From positions 427,258 to 491,257 of the forward strand of contig JAAOMT010000503.1 of the NCBI GenBank assembly GCA_016748015.1: a stretch of DNA of 64,000 nucleotides, in the 5' to 3' direction. Origin of the DNA: Geosiphon pyriformis. Lineage: Eukaryota > Glomeromycota > Glomeromycetes > Archaeosporales > Geosiphonaceae. Below the pieces are notes generated by a model. The model saw only the letters and a program-made list of their open reading frames with translations. It was not told where the DNA came from and searched no databases. The position numbers were made by a program, and so were the translations under genes. Shown here one piece after another: positions 9,400 through 19,860 of the stretch; position 1 is the first letter of the stretch; the number at the start of each line of letters is the position of its first letter.

Positions 9400-10650
9400 T
9401 ATAAAAATCACAGAAAACCAAACCAGCCACTCAGATTAGTACAAGAGAATGAAAAAGAAACAATTTTATACAACATACACACAGATCTGTCTTCAGCACA
9501 CTTGGGAAAAGAGAAAACAATTTAAAGAACCCTTGAACATTATTTTTGGCCTCACATGCAAAAAGACATTTAACAATATGTAGAATCTTGTAATAACTGC
9601 CAAAAAAGAGGAGAAACTTGCCCCACAGAACCTTTAAATTCAATCAAAGTTGGACAACCTTTTGACAGAGTTGGAATTGATTTAGTCAGACCATTACCTA
9701 TCACAACCCAAGAAAATCATTATATTGTAGTTGCAGTAGATTATTTTACTAAATGGCCTGAAGCTAGAGCCATCCAAAGAGCAGATGCAAAATCAGTAGC
9801 AAAATTCATCTATGAAGACATTATCTGTAGACATGGATGCCCAATTGAACTCTTATCTAATCAAGGAACACATTTTGTGAACAACTTGATACAAAAAATT
9901 TGTGAACGGTTCAATGTCAAAAGACCTCTATCATCACTTTATCGCCCTTAAACAAATGGACTTGTAAAACATTTCAACAGAACATTGTGTGAATCTTTAG
10001 CCAAAGTTTCAACAGACTTTGAACAGGAATGGGATATCTTTATTCCATCAGTGTTACTAGCATACAGAACACTAAAACAAGATACTATGAAACACACACC
10101 ATTTGATCTTACTTATGGAAGGACAGCAACATTACCAATTAATTTCACAGTGGAAACATACCCAGTGCAACCAATCAATGAAGAAAACTTTCAAGAAACA
10201 CTCCAAAGAAGAGCCTACACTCTTCTTAGTACACTGGAAGAAAAAAGAAGAATAGCAGCAGCTCATATTGAACATTTCCAAGCTCAACAAAAAGAAAGAC
10301 ATGACAACAAATTACCATTTATTACCAATGAATTTAAAGTTGGAAATAAAGTTTTCTTACACAGAACTAAGGCTGAAAAACAATGGAGTGGAAAATTTGA
10401 AAACAAATAGGATGGACCATTTTATATTCACGAAATTCTAAGCAATGGATCATATAAGTTAAGACTTGATGACAAAATATTAGCAAAAGTTGCACATGGA
10501 GACAAACTGAAACACTATTATTCCAGAAACAATCCTGAACCATTAATTCCACAAATTAGTACACATTCCCCTTTAATTAATCCTGAAGATATTCCCCGAA
10601 ATTTAGAACCAATAATTATAATAAAACAACAACCAAACTTGAACACTTAA
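9400..10650 (+). pseudogene. A1 integrase
   Basis: Inserts element DNA into the host chromosome. An HHCC zinc domain (HTDLSSAHL, then CNNCQKRG near 9590) precedes the catalytic core: VGIDLVRPLP has the first Asp, VDYFTKWPEAR follows, then LLSNQGTHF has Asn where the second catalytic Asp belongs, and TNGLVKHFN has Lys where the catalytic Glu belongs. Both are single G to A changes. The C-terminal part has LLAYRTLKQDT, RHDNKLP and the WSGKFENK-DGPF block. Stops include TAA near 9525 and 9949 and TAG at 10408. The Pol frame ends at TAA 10648-10650. Confidence 0.9.
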
Positions 10651-10793
10651 ATTTTACAATAATTCTCTACTAAAAACACAAAGACAAAAATAGTAAATAA
10701 TTACAAAACACCCAAACCCAAAAACAAATAAAAACCCCATATCCAAAAAATAATTTTCTTTATTTTCTCTTTTCATAATTAGTCAATTTTATC
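10651..10793. other. AT-rich gap between Pol and ORF3 of A1
   Basis: No coding potential seen. A-rich leader-like sequence before the ORF3 start. Confidence 0.5.
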
Positions 10794-11501
10794 ATGATTA
10801 TTCCCCAAAATATTCAAAAAATATTCCAAAAATTAATGTTAGCCTTGAAAACACTCTCTGACTTATTTATAACAATTAATGGAAGTCAAATTAAATACAT
10901 TCAGAAAGAAACCACAGCCCCAGTAGCAAATCATTTACAGAACTATCACCCCTATAAAAGAGAAACAAGAAGTCACTTTGAGAATAGATTACCAAGACTT
11001 TTAAAGCAGGCACTAGAAGAAAATCTGCTAATTGCCCCTATTGACATTTCACCAAATGCTACAATGCAACAAAAACTACTACTACTTCTTAATGAACAGA
11101 ACAATAAACACACCTCTATCTATAAATACTTTCAAATTGGAAAAACACTTTATGAACGAAAACTGGAACTTGAAGCAACAAATCTCACTCCTGAAGTTAT
11201 ACAAAAACAAATCTACAATGAATTCAAAACAGCAGCTGGACCAACAAACACTCGCTACAAACTTAGAGCAGCTTTTAGACTCTATGACTTGTTTAATACT
11301 TGTGAAAATGTTCTACAAAATCCAATACTGCAATCAATAAAAGTCCAATACATTGGCAAACTCACAGAACTGAAATTTCAACAATTTTCAGACCAGATTA
11401 CTTCAATCATTTTAGATCACTATCTCAATATTACAGATAGTGCTTGGACTTCAACAGAATTCAGTCTTGAGGAAGAGATTATGTTACCAGTAGAATTTTA
11501 G
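10794..11501 (+). CDS. A1 ORF3, unknown accessory protein
   Basis: A 235-residue frame with no internal stop, starting ATG at 10794 shortly after integrase and running through the polypurine tract into the first 20 bp of the 3' LTR. It is predicted mostly helical, with segments like IIPQNIQKIFQKLMLAL, RLPRLLKQALEENLL and LRAAFRLYDLFNTCENVLQ. Related ORFs are in A2 (56189-56776) and in element B (2032-2527 plus 12505-12574), so it is a shared part of both families. No transmembrane segment, signal peptide or zinc motif is present, which argues against an envelope role. It is the least damaged gene of A1, although it is near the LTR. Function unknown. Confidence 0.72.
   Translation: MIIPQNIQKIFQKLMLALKTLSDLFITINGSQIKYIQKETTAPVANHLQNYHPYKRETRSHFENRLPRLLKQALEENLLIAPIDISPNATMQQKLLLLLNEQNNKHTSIYKYFQIGKTLYERKLELEATNLTPEVIQKQIYNEFKTAAGPTNTRYKLRAAFRLYDLFNTCENVLQNPILQSIKVQYIGKLTELKFQQFSDQITSIILDHYLNITDSAWTSTEFSLEEEIMLPVEF
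11469..11478 (+). promoter_or_regulatory. Polypurine tract of A1
   Basis: GAGGAAGAGA ends three bases before the 3' LTR. The A2 equivalent reads GAGGAGGAGG. It lies inside the ORF3 coding frame. Confidence 0.75.
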
Positions 11502-12500
11502 CTATTAATTAGCATGAAATTACTCTTATAATTTCTATAATTCATTAGTATATTAATATCATTTCAAATTATCATTTATTATTTAATCAATTATTACATA
11601 TCACGATTCAATTAAAATAATCTAATTAGTATAACAGAAAGTAAGATGATCAAATTACACAATACCCTGAACTTTGTAACATTCAAAAATTCGCCGAAAT
11701 TTACAGAAATTTGCCGAAATTTATAAGAAATTTGCCGAAATTATGAATATAAGAAATTTGCCGAAATTATGAATAGTTCACCCAAATTAATCAATAGTTC
11801 AGCAAAATAACTTGTAGTTCATCAAAATGTATCTTTAGTTTGCCGGAATTTGGGCAAAAAAGAAAAAGTGCAAGTTCATAAACTAGTATTACAACAAGTT
11901 GTATAAAAGAAAAGCTTTTCTCTTTTGAAAAATGTATCTTATTTTAGATTTATTTCTTAAAACCATTCCTATACACACAAAAAGAAATAAATATTAAATA
12001 ATTCGAAAAAACCAAATTTTTTAATTATTGTACTTGGAAAATTCCCAAAACCCAACTAACATTTCGAAATTGATTAGCTACCAATTTCAGTAAACTGTTA
12101 ATGACTCCAGGCCTGGATAGAAAACGTTTCTCTTGACAAAATTTTATTTCTTTTACATTTCTTTTATTTTCCTTTTCTTTTCTTATTACAATCATTAGAG
12201 TAGTCTACAGACAAGATTCCTGTAGAAGAGTTGACTTTCACAGCAAAGTAACTATACATTTTAGTGAGCTTCTAGACAAGCAATTTCTGGGAAAGAGTTG
12301 ACATTTACTACAATGTAACTACATAAAGTAACTGGCAATGAATTGGCCATTCCACTTATAAGCCCAGCAGTTCAAATTATAGGAGATAATTTGAAGATAA
12401 ATTTAGTTATTGGAGATTCAACTACTTCCTGAAAACGTGAATTCACAGCAAATCAATATTATCAACATTTAAGAAAAGAGACCAAAAACCTCCGGTAACA
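11482..12500 (+). repeat. A1 3' LTR
   Basis: Same ends as the 5' LTR but 26 bp longer. A 26-bp unit containing AAATTTGCCGAAATT is duplicated in tandem around 11722-11773, which accounts exactly for the length difference. Confidence 0.95.
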
Positions 12501-12504
12501 TCGG
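12501..12504. other. Target-site duplication of A1, right copy
   Basis: TCGG, identical to 2528-2531. Confidence 0.9.
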
Positions 12505-12574
12505 ATTTTAATTGTTGTAAGCTTTCAATTAATTGTTGAGTTATATTGTTGATGTTTTCTGGAATAAGTATCAT
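12505..12574 (-). pseudogene. Element B ORF3, N-terminal part
   Basis: The minus strand starts ATG at 12574-12572 and reads MILIPENINNITQQLIESLQ before the A1 insertion. This matches the ORF3 start of A1 (MIIPQNIQKIFQKLM). It joins in frame with 2527-1936 after removal of A1 and one TCGG. Confidence 0.75.
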
Positions 12575-12655
12575 TGTTTTAATTTTGACTGCTATTTTGG
12601 AATCTTTTGCATGTGGTTTTATGGTTGTTAAATCATTTTTGCTGTAATCTAAGAT

Positions 12656-13850
12656 TAATTATCTTTTTAAATAATGTTCAATTAAAACTATTGGTTCTAA
12701 ATCTTGTGGAATTTGTTCTGGTAGAATTAAAAATAATTGTGTTCTAATTCTGGGTGTCTTTGTTTTTATTACTGGTTTACTGTAATAGAATTTCAGCTGG
12801 TTACTATGTGCTGCTTTTCTTAAAATTTTATCATCTAGTCTTAGCTTGTATGCTTCATTTCCAAGTATTTTGTGAATATAAAATGGTCCATCCCACTTGT
12901 GATCAAATTTTCCACTCCATTGTTTTTCCATTTTTGTATAATGCAACAATACTTTATTTCCAATTTTGTAGCTAATTATATTATCTGGTAATTGGTTATT
13001 ATGTCTCACTTTTTGTTGTTCTTGTGATTGTTCAATATTTTGTGCTGCTTTTCTTCTTTTGTTTTCTAAAGTTCCTATTAATTTGTATGTTCTTCTAAGT
13101 AGTGTTTCCTGAAATGTTGCTTCTATGATAATGTCACTTGGATAAATTGAAATAGTAAGTTCAATTGGTAATGTGGGTTTTCTTCCATAAACTAGTTCAA
13201 ATGGTGTGAATTGTATAGTATCTTGTTTTACTGTTCTATATGCTAATAGTACTGCTAGTATGAACAAATCTTATTCTTTTTTATGTTCATTACTAATTTT
13301 CACCAGTAATTCGCATAATGTGCAATTAAATCTTTCAACTAATCCATTTGTTTGAAGGTGGTATGGTGATGACAGTGGTTGCTTGATTCCAAATTTTTGG
13401 CTAAGTTCTTTTAAGATGCTGTTTATGAAGTGTGTGCCTTAATTTGATAGCAATTCTTGTGGACATCCATGCTGGCAAATTAAGTCTTCATGTACGAATT
13501 AAGCTATGGAAATAGCATCAGCTGTTTTAATAGCTCTAGCTTCTGGCCATTTAGTAAGATAGTTCATGGCTATTGCAATATAATGGTTGTTTCTTGTTGT
13601 TATTGGTAAGGGTCCAACTAAATCAATTCCAATTTTGTCAAATGGCTGTCCAACTTTTATTGGTCTTAATAATTCCATTGTTTTTGCTTCTCCTTTTTGT
13701 TGGCATGAGTCACAATTTTTTATGTATTGGATTATGTCTGAACTCATTTTTGGCCAATAGTAATGGCTAGTTACATGTTGGATGGTTGCTGTTTTTCCAA
13801 AATAGTCTGAATGAATATCTGAGTGCATGTTAAATAAGATAGTTTTTTTT
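12656..13850 (-). pseudogene. Element B integrase
   Basis: Minus-strand integrase. Zinc-domain His and Cys pairs are visible (HSDIHSDYF, CDSCQQKGE), then the core GIDLVGPLPI with the first catalytic Asp and NYLTKWPEARA where the usual Asp is Asn. The C-terminal half (12659-13267) has AYRTVKQDT, YGRKPTLP, WSGKFDHKWDGPFYI and LRLDDKIL. Several stops separate these two open stretches (for example near 13270, 13441 and 13500). The integrase frame differs from that of RT, so at least one indel lies between about 13830 and 14206. Confidence 0.88.
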
Positions 13851-13899
13851 TCATCTGTGATTATAACTCTTAATGGATTATCTAGATTTTGTCAATTCC

Positions 13900-14440
13900 A
13901 GTAATAAAGTATGTGATTTTAGATAAAATAGTGTTTTGCTAATTTTTGGAACTTAATTAGCTCTTTTATTGATATTTTTTTATCTATTTGTAGTGTTTCC
14001 AAGTATTGGCTGAGGTTTTTGTAAAGGTGGTTGTTTATTGTTGTTGTGGTGGGTGGGTTGGTAATTTTTATGTGTGTCTCATTCTTAACAAACAGTCAGT
14101 ATTAGCATTTTTGGTACCTTCTTTGTATTTGATAATATAATTGTATGGTGCTAACATTTGTGATCATTTGGTGTATTTTTTTTTTAGCACTTTCTTGTTA
14201 TTTAATCAGACCAGACCTCTATGATCTGTGGTAATCTCAAAGGGTTGGTACCATAAATATGTGTCAAAGTAAACACAACTCCAGACTACTGCTAAGCATT
14301 TAAGTTTATGTGCTGCATAGTTTTGTTCTGTCATACTGAAACTTCTGCTGGCATAAATGATTACATGTTCTCTTTCATTATCATCTTTTTGTGACAGAAT
14401 GGCTCCAAGTCCAGTTCCAGAAACATCTGTGGCCAAAATA
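13900..14440 (-). pseudogene. Element B RNase H
   Basis: Minus-strand MATDVSGTGLGAILSQ (14436 downward), YASRSFSMTEQNYAAHKLKC and EITTDHRGL match Ty3 RNase H. The remainder down to the integrase linker is broken by stops and a frame change. Confidence 0.8.
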
Positions 14441-15430
14441 AATTTCTTGTTAAAATTCGAATAGATTATTATTGGTAATTCAATGAGCTTTTGTTTAAGG
14501 TACTCAAAAGCTTTTTGTTATGCTTTAGTCCATTCAAATTTCACATTTTTGAATAGTAAGTAATTAAGAGGTTTGGTGATATTTGAAAAGTTTTTTACAA
14601 AGCAGCAGTAGTAAGATGCAAGTCCTAAAAAGCTTCTAACTTCTGAAACATTTTGAGATACTGGAAAATTTTTCACTTTGGCTATTTTTGATGGATCTGG
14701 TTTTATTTCATTTTTTCTAACTATGTGTCCTAAAAATGCTAGCTCATTTTTTCCAAAGAAACATTTTTTTAGATTTAGTTTAAGTCCAGTGTGTTTCAAT
14801 CTCTCAAAAACTTGTTGTAAATGTTGGAGATGATCTGTGAATTTTGACGAGAAAACATTTGTATTATCCAAGTAAACAACAACAAATTGCCATAGAATTC
14901 CAGAGTAAATTACGTCCATTAGTCTTTGGAATGTCACAGGAGTGTTTGTTAATTCAAATGGCATTATATTGAACTCATAATTGCCATTTTGTGTTGTAAA
15001 TGCTGTTTTATGCCTGTCCTTTGGGTCCATTTCCACTTGCCAATACTCACTAGTCAAGTCCAGTGTAGAAAACCATTTTGCTCCTCCAAAAACATCGAAG
15101 ATTTTGTCAATTAACAGTATTGGATATGAGTTTTTGGTTGTTTTGCTGTTTAGTTTGCAATAGTTAATGCAAAATTTAATTTTTCCATTCTTTTTTCTTA
15201 CTAAAACAACTGGTGAGGACCATGGGGTCATTGATGGTTGGATTATTTCTTTTTCCAACATGCTTTGGACTTTTTCTCTGATAAAATTATGCTTCATTGG
15301 TGGAACATGGTAAGCACGTTGTTTTTTAGGTCTGGTGTCTCCAGTGGGGATTTGGTGTTGAATTAAGTTGGTTCTTCCAAATTTGTCATTTCATGAAAAT
15401 ATATTAGAGTATTTTAAAATTAATACTTTT
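14441..15430 (-). pseudogene. Element B reverse transcriptase
   Basis: The minus-strand frame 15297-14518 gives WSSPVVLVRKKNGKIKFCIN, STLDLTSEYWQVEMD, MPFELTNTPVTFQRLMD, VVYLDNTNV and FLGHIV. The catalytic box is YLDN: the second Asp is changed to Asn, a G to A change. Upstream around 15300-15430 the pre-RT sequence LIQHQIPTGD and RAYHVPP continues in frame after a stop. Aligns with A1 and A2 RT throughout. Confidence 0.9.
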
Positions 15431-15860
15431 AATTGTTGCTGTTGGTCAGGATCTATTGTTTTAATGTTTAATTTGGCCAATTCTTCTGGCATAAATTGAT
15501 AGTATTCTAATAGTTGTTGCCAATTTATTGAAGTGAGTTTACAGTAGAGAGCAATTTCTAAGAAATTTAGAATTTTTTGTGGTGTTGACGTGTTTTCTAG
15601 CTCCGTTCTGAGATATCCAATGATAGTATCTTCCTGAATGTAGATGGGTTCTTCTGTGGTGTTTGTGATAGAAATTTTTATTCATTGAGCTTTATCAGCT
15701 GGAATAAAAAGGTTAGTAAGTCCTATAAGAAACTGTTGGCAAGTTTCTGGGTAGGATTCAAATATTAGGTCTTTTTCTTTAATTGTCCTTTTTATTTTTA
15801 TTTCTGATTTTCCATATAGTAAGAGTGTAATAGACTGCTCATTTTTAATTACTTTGTCTT
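15431..15860 (-). pseudogene. Element B spacer between dUTPase and RT
   Basis: Equivalent to 7401-7781 of A1. The minus strand has NLFIPADKAQ, then EEPIYIQEDTIIGYL, a beta-rich pattern shared with family A despite low identity. It is in the same frame as the preceding dUTPase end and ends close to the RT start. Confidence 0.55.
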
Positions 15861-16340
15861 TTTCCTCTATTGTTTTAGTAAAATTCGCTTCAATTCCTTT
15901 TTCTGTTGATCCGAAATCAAAAGTTTTTCTTGTTGTTTGTGACAATTCTTCACAATTTTCTACTGGCACAAATTTTCCAATTTTTACCAATGGTAGAAAA
16001 ATTGCTTGTGCAATTTTTTCCTTAGATTCAATGGTATAAGGCTTTTCTGAATTGTTCTATAGCAAAACCATTAAATTTCCAGTGTATCTGAAGTCAATTA
16101 CTCCTTCTTAAACACTTATTTTTTTTTTCATGAGGCTTGATCATGACGCTATTTAAACTATTATTCCTGGTGGAATTTCAACTGCTATTTTTAGGTCAAT
16201 TTTGGTGATGCTCCTGGATGGTAACGTTGTGGATTGGTCTTTTGGATAACATAGATCGAATCTGGCATCAGTTGGATGGGCTCTTTCAGGTATTATTCCT
16301 AAGTGCCCATCATCAAAGTATCAGATGTTGATCACCTGTT
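15861..16340 (-). pseudogene. Element B dUTPase-like domain
   Basis: The minus strand reads TDARFDLCYP (motif 1, with Ala-Arg in place of Ala-Gly-Tyr), LKIAVEIPPG, a damaged SSL (motif 2), GVIDFRYTGNL (motif 3 with Asp and Tyr), KEKIAQAIFLPL (motif 4) and FDFGSTEKG (motif 5, FGST intact). Four in-frame stops lie between motifs 1 and 4, mostly at Gln or Arg codons. The order and position match family A, so the domain predates the split of the two families. Confidence 0.75.
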
Positions 16341-16454
16341 CTAGGTTGGTATAGGCCACAAATTTTTCTGATTCGGAACTGTCAGGTGAGTTTTGTTGAT
16401 TTATTGATTGATTTTGAGACTGCTGATTCTCAATTTCCATTTTTTTTTTAAGTC

Positions 16455-17110
16455 CCTTTCATCTCAACACTTTTCACAGCACTGATTTTGGCACAGGATA
16501 AGACAGTTTTCGTAGAGGTAAGTGTTGATTTGGATGAGGTATTGTTCTTACTCTTGTCGAGTAGGACATAGTTGTTGATAGTAGTTCTGGAATTTGTCCA
16601 CTGAATCGAACATGTTGTAGCTGACAACTTTGTCAGCTACTTCGGCTGACTCTTTCCAGTGTCGTATTTCTTCAGTGGTTCCTCCTCTTACTTTGGCTTG
16701 TGCAGTGTTGTACAACTCATTCTCGTCATGTGGGTAGTGCTATAGTCTTTTTAATGCTCTGTTGAATGCTGCTTCAAATGGCATTTCTCCTCTTATCCAG
16801 TTACAGATGAGGATCGTATATTGGCAAGTTGCATCACACATTCTTCCTCTGCCTGGTATGTCATTCCAGTCATACTCTCTTGGTAACAGTTCTTTACAAG
16901 CAAGGCACGGTTCCTTGTCTCATTTTCCATGTCTTTCTGGGTAACTGTATTTTTTTTTATTACAACGGTTACAATAGTAGTGAGTGGAGTTTCTTGGGTC
17001 TTTGTTTGGTACACTGCACACAGTCATAGATGAGAGTTTCTTCTTGCAAACCGAGCATTCTAACTTTGGTCTGTGTTGCTGGTGGTTTCTTCATAGACTT
17101 ACCTGGTTTC
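16455..17110 (-). pseudogene. Element B Cys-rich plus helical Pol domain
   Basis: Minus strand: CSVCKKKLSSM (17057 downward), YYCNRCNKKK, then a KEPCLACKELLPREYDWND segment, CDATCQYTILI, RGEMPFEAAFNRALKRL, YPHDENELY and finally CLILCQNQCCEKC near 16468-16500. Each landmark has a counterpart in A1 6196-6795, including the HYPHD motif and the helix before it. Stops replace Trp and Gln codons. No known domain is recognised. Confidence 0.7.
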
Positions 17111-17921
17111 ATTCGGATCTTTCTTCACTGATCCATGTTGATACAACTGGTAGTTCTGTTCTTTGGTCATTAGCCCAAGAGAGCTGATAGGTTTCGATGG
17201 CTGGTAGTGCTGGATTTTTCTCAAATTCGAAGGTAGGTCTTTGGTTGGCACTGGGTTTTTGGAAGTGGCCACAGGTGGCTGAAATTCTGGCCTGGTGGCT
17301 ATTATAATTGATCAAAAGCTCTTGGGTGGTCCAGTTTAGAGTGGCATTGGCTTTTGTTAACCAGTTATTTCCTACTAACACTTGATATTGTGTAGTGTTC
17401 ATTACTAATACTTTTGTAGATATTACTATGCCATTAATTTCGAAAGAGAATGAGTCGATTTCACCATAAAACAGCTTTGTACTTTCATTGGCTGTTATGA
17501 TTTGGGATGTCGTGGCATGATCAACTTTGAAACCTAGTTGGTTTACTAGTTGAAGTATTACAATGCTTCCAATGGATCCGCTGTCTAAGATAAGTTTAAT
17601 TGAGGTATTGTTTATAGTGGCTTCTGTATATATAGTAGTGATTGGGCATTTTTTGTCCAATGCTGCTCTACTGAACATAGTTTTGTTTTTCTCTAATTCA
17701 AAAAGAAAAATAGCTGCGAGGCTGCTATTTTCGGTGGTAACTGCTGGTGGTATTGTCTGGCTCAATTTTTTGGAGGAATTTTTGGTTCTGTTTATGTTTC
17801 TACCATCATTGTTTTCAATGATTAGATTTTCTGGTATATTAAGATAAGTTTGTTGATAATTTTGGTAGTTTAGATTGGTTTGCTGATTGGTTCCAATATG
17901 GTTTGGATTCCTCTGGACCAA
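17109..17921 (-). pseudogene. Element B aspartic protease with upstream linker
   Basis: A 270-residue open stretch on the minus strand. The first 90 residues are Asn/Gln-rich linker. The protease part has TTIYTEATINNTSIK, LILDSGSIGSIV with an intact DSG active site, GEIDSFSFEINGIV, VLVMNTTQYQVLVGNNWLTK and TTQELLINY. It is the only protease of the three Ty3 elements here with an unmutated catalytic triplet. It is in the same frame as Gag upstream. Confidence 0.88.
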
Positions 17922-18059
17922 TGCGTTCTGGTTCTACATGGGCTGATTTCAGGCCTCGGGATGCCAATATGGGTTGGTTATTATGGGCTGTTGCTGGTAA
18001 GTTTCTTGATTTTGATATGTGGTAAGATATTGGCGTGGTATTGGCGTGTACTGGTTTTT

Positions 18060-19778
18060 GGACATTTGGGATGGCATGTAGTAATTATTTTCACATGTTT
18101 TCTGCATTATTTGCATTCAACATTGACTAATCAAATGTTCTATGTATTTGCAAAAATAGCAGACATGCATTTCTGTTCTGAATTCCTAATGTGACGAGTG
18201 ATTATTTTGACTGTTGCTAACTTCCTGACTGTGTCTTTAGAGTGGTTGGTATGTATTTCTTCTTGGATCCAGGATAAGGTAACTTTCTATTTTCTTAGAG
18301 AGTTCCTTCCTTAATTGCATTACTCTTTTCTTTAATGTTTCTGTCTTATTTTTCTTCATTACTATGTTAACTATTTGATTATGGTTAGCTTTTTTCTCAG
18401 CCAATTCAAGGGCTCTGGCGAGCGTAACGGTTTCTGGTAAGGAATTAGGATAGGCAGGGCGTACTCTTCCTAAAATACTGCTTTTTAATCCTCTAATAAA
18501 CTGATTTAAAACCTGAGAATCAGTGTAGTATCTTTGTTCAATCACTTTAATCTGATGGCAAATTCAATTGAATCAAGCAAGATATTGGGTGAGAGTTTTA
18601 CTAGTATTTTGCTTGATAGTATTGAATTTGTTCTGTAGTTGGATTATGGCATTTGGGTTGCTAAAATACTCCAGGAGTGCATTTTTAAATTTGGCGAAGC
18701 TCGTGGGTTTTGTTTCCAGACTTTGATATCACAAGTCGGCTGTGCCTTTCAGGAAGAAAGATAATGTTTGAATTGCTCTTTGGTTGTTCCAGTTATTTGT
18801 TTGGATGGCTTTTTGTGTTTCTCTAAGCCACATGTGCATGTCCGTTTCTTCTTCTTCTCCTGAGAAATCTGTTAGTCTTGTAATATATGATGTGGCCATT
18901 TTGTTGCCATTTTCTGCTGGTGGGCTTATTGGTCTAAGAGGAGGTGGGATGATATTTCCTTGAGCATTCCTAAAGGTGGCTTCCTTTATATCTGGTTTTT
19001 TCTCTTGATCATGAGTTTTTTGGTTTCTGGACTGGCTGCTTATTCCAGTGACTGGTCTTGTAATTGTTTTTTCACTGGTTTCTTTTTTGGATTCTAATTC
19101 TGATTCCTCTTCTTGGTTTTCAAACCCCATTTCGAATTTTGGCTGAAAAAAAGGGTTTTGGAATAGTGATGAATATCCTCTTGTAATTGGTATGTCTCCT
19201 CAGTTACGTTGTTTAATTTTATCAGTATAACTAAGAGTTCTTGGCATTTGTGGAGTTGATGTTGATGATAATGCAGCTCCTAATGGAATTTGTATCTTAT
19301 TTTCTGGTGAAAAATGGTATGATTTATCTTCTAGTGAATAAATACGTTGTTTTTTTATTGATTGAGTGACAGTTTTCTTTGGTGTTTGAGCAGGTGTTCC
19401 TAGTTTTTGCTGGTTACTTTCCTGATTAATTTCTGAATTTTTTTTGGTTTTGTTGGCACATTCCCTAGTGTTTCCTGTGGATATTGGAAAATTTTTGTTG
19501 GCATATTGCTTAATTTTTCGATGAATTTTGACAATAGTTGCGGCTATTACTGCTACTTTTTTTGTAGTGTATTGTGATAATTCTCTATACAATCCAAGTT
19601 TTGTGTCATGTGGTTCTTCTTCCTTTCCTATATGATAATTTATTCTGGCATTGATATAATAAGTGAGAACAGATTCTGCTGGACAACACTCTTCTGGTAA
19701 TTCAAGATCACTTTGATTTTGTGTGTAAATAGCATGGCAGAATTCAAGAACAGTAAGGTTAAGGGTTTTTGTCACCAC
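18060..19778 (-). pseudogene. Element B Gag
   Basis: Three open stretches in one minus-strand frame (19778-19200, 19130-18729, 18545-18237), separated by nonsense codons. The order is a lineage-specific N-terminus, an acidic middle part, a capsid-type segment (MWLRETQKAI, LSFFLKGTAD, then VLNQFIRGLKSSILGRV) and a CCHC knuckle CYFCKYIEHLISQC (near 18160). The N-terminus begins GTG-ACA at 19778 with no ATG in frame, as in A1 and A2. The parallel text TVLEFCHAIYTQ versus TLEYYQSIYTHC of A shows common descent of the first 40 residues. Confidence 0.82.
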
Positions 19779-19840
19779 TTTTGTCTCTTCCTTTTTAGCA
19801 ATGAATTATTGCTAATTATTATTTCCTTTTTGATTTTCTT

Positions 19841-19858
19841 TCCTCATAGAGTTCACCA
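19841..19858 (-). other. Primer-binding site of element B
   Basis: Two bases inside the 5' LTR the minus strand reads TGGTGAACTCTATGAGG. It shares TGGTG and CTCT with the A1 site. Confidence 0.65.
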
Positions 19859-19860
19859 AA

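Larger units (their letters stand above)
2532..12500 (+). mobile_element. Ty3/gypsy LTR retrotransposon, family A, copy A1
   Basis: LTRs of 993 bp (2532-3524) and 1019 bp (11482-12500) with ends TGTTAC...GTAACA, flanked by TCGG. Internal order: primer site, Gag with CCHC, protease, Cys-rich domain, dUTPase-like domain, RT, RNase H, integrase, ORF3, polypurine tract. Gag through the start of RT is one frame, with no Gag/Pol frameshift. The coding region has over ten nonsense codons plus a 13-bp duplication in RT. By eye the LTRs differ at about 36 sites, all but about one C/T or G/A transitions, plus one 26-bp duplication. It is inserted in ORF3 of element B. Confidence 0.95.

Noticed and set aside
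3570-10650. Alternative genetic code (TAA/TAG = Gln) to explain in-frame stops at Gln positions
   Set aside because: TGA and Trp-to-TAG stops also occur, stops differ between copies, and SMC4, the kinase and the VTT gene use TAA as stop and have none inside.
10794-11501. ORF3 as an envelope gene
   Set aside because: No signal peptide, membrane segment or Cys pattern; predicted soluble and helical.
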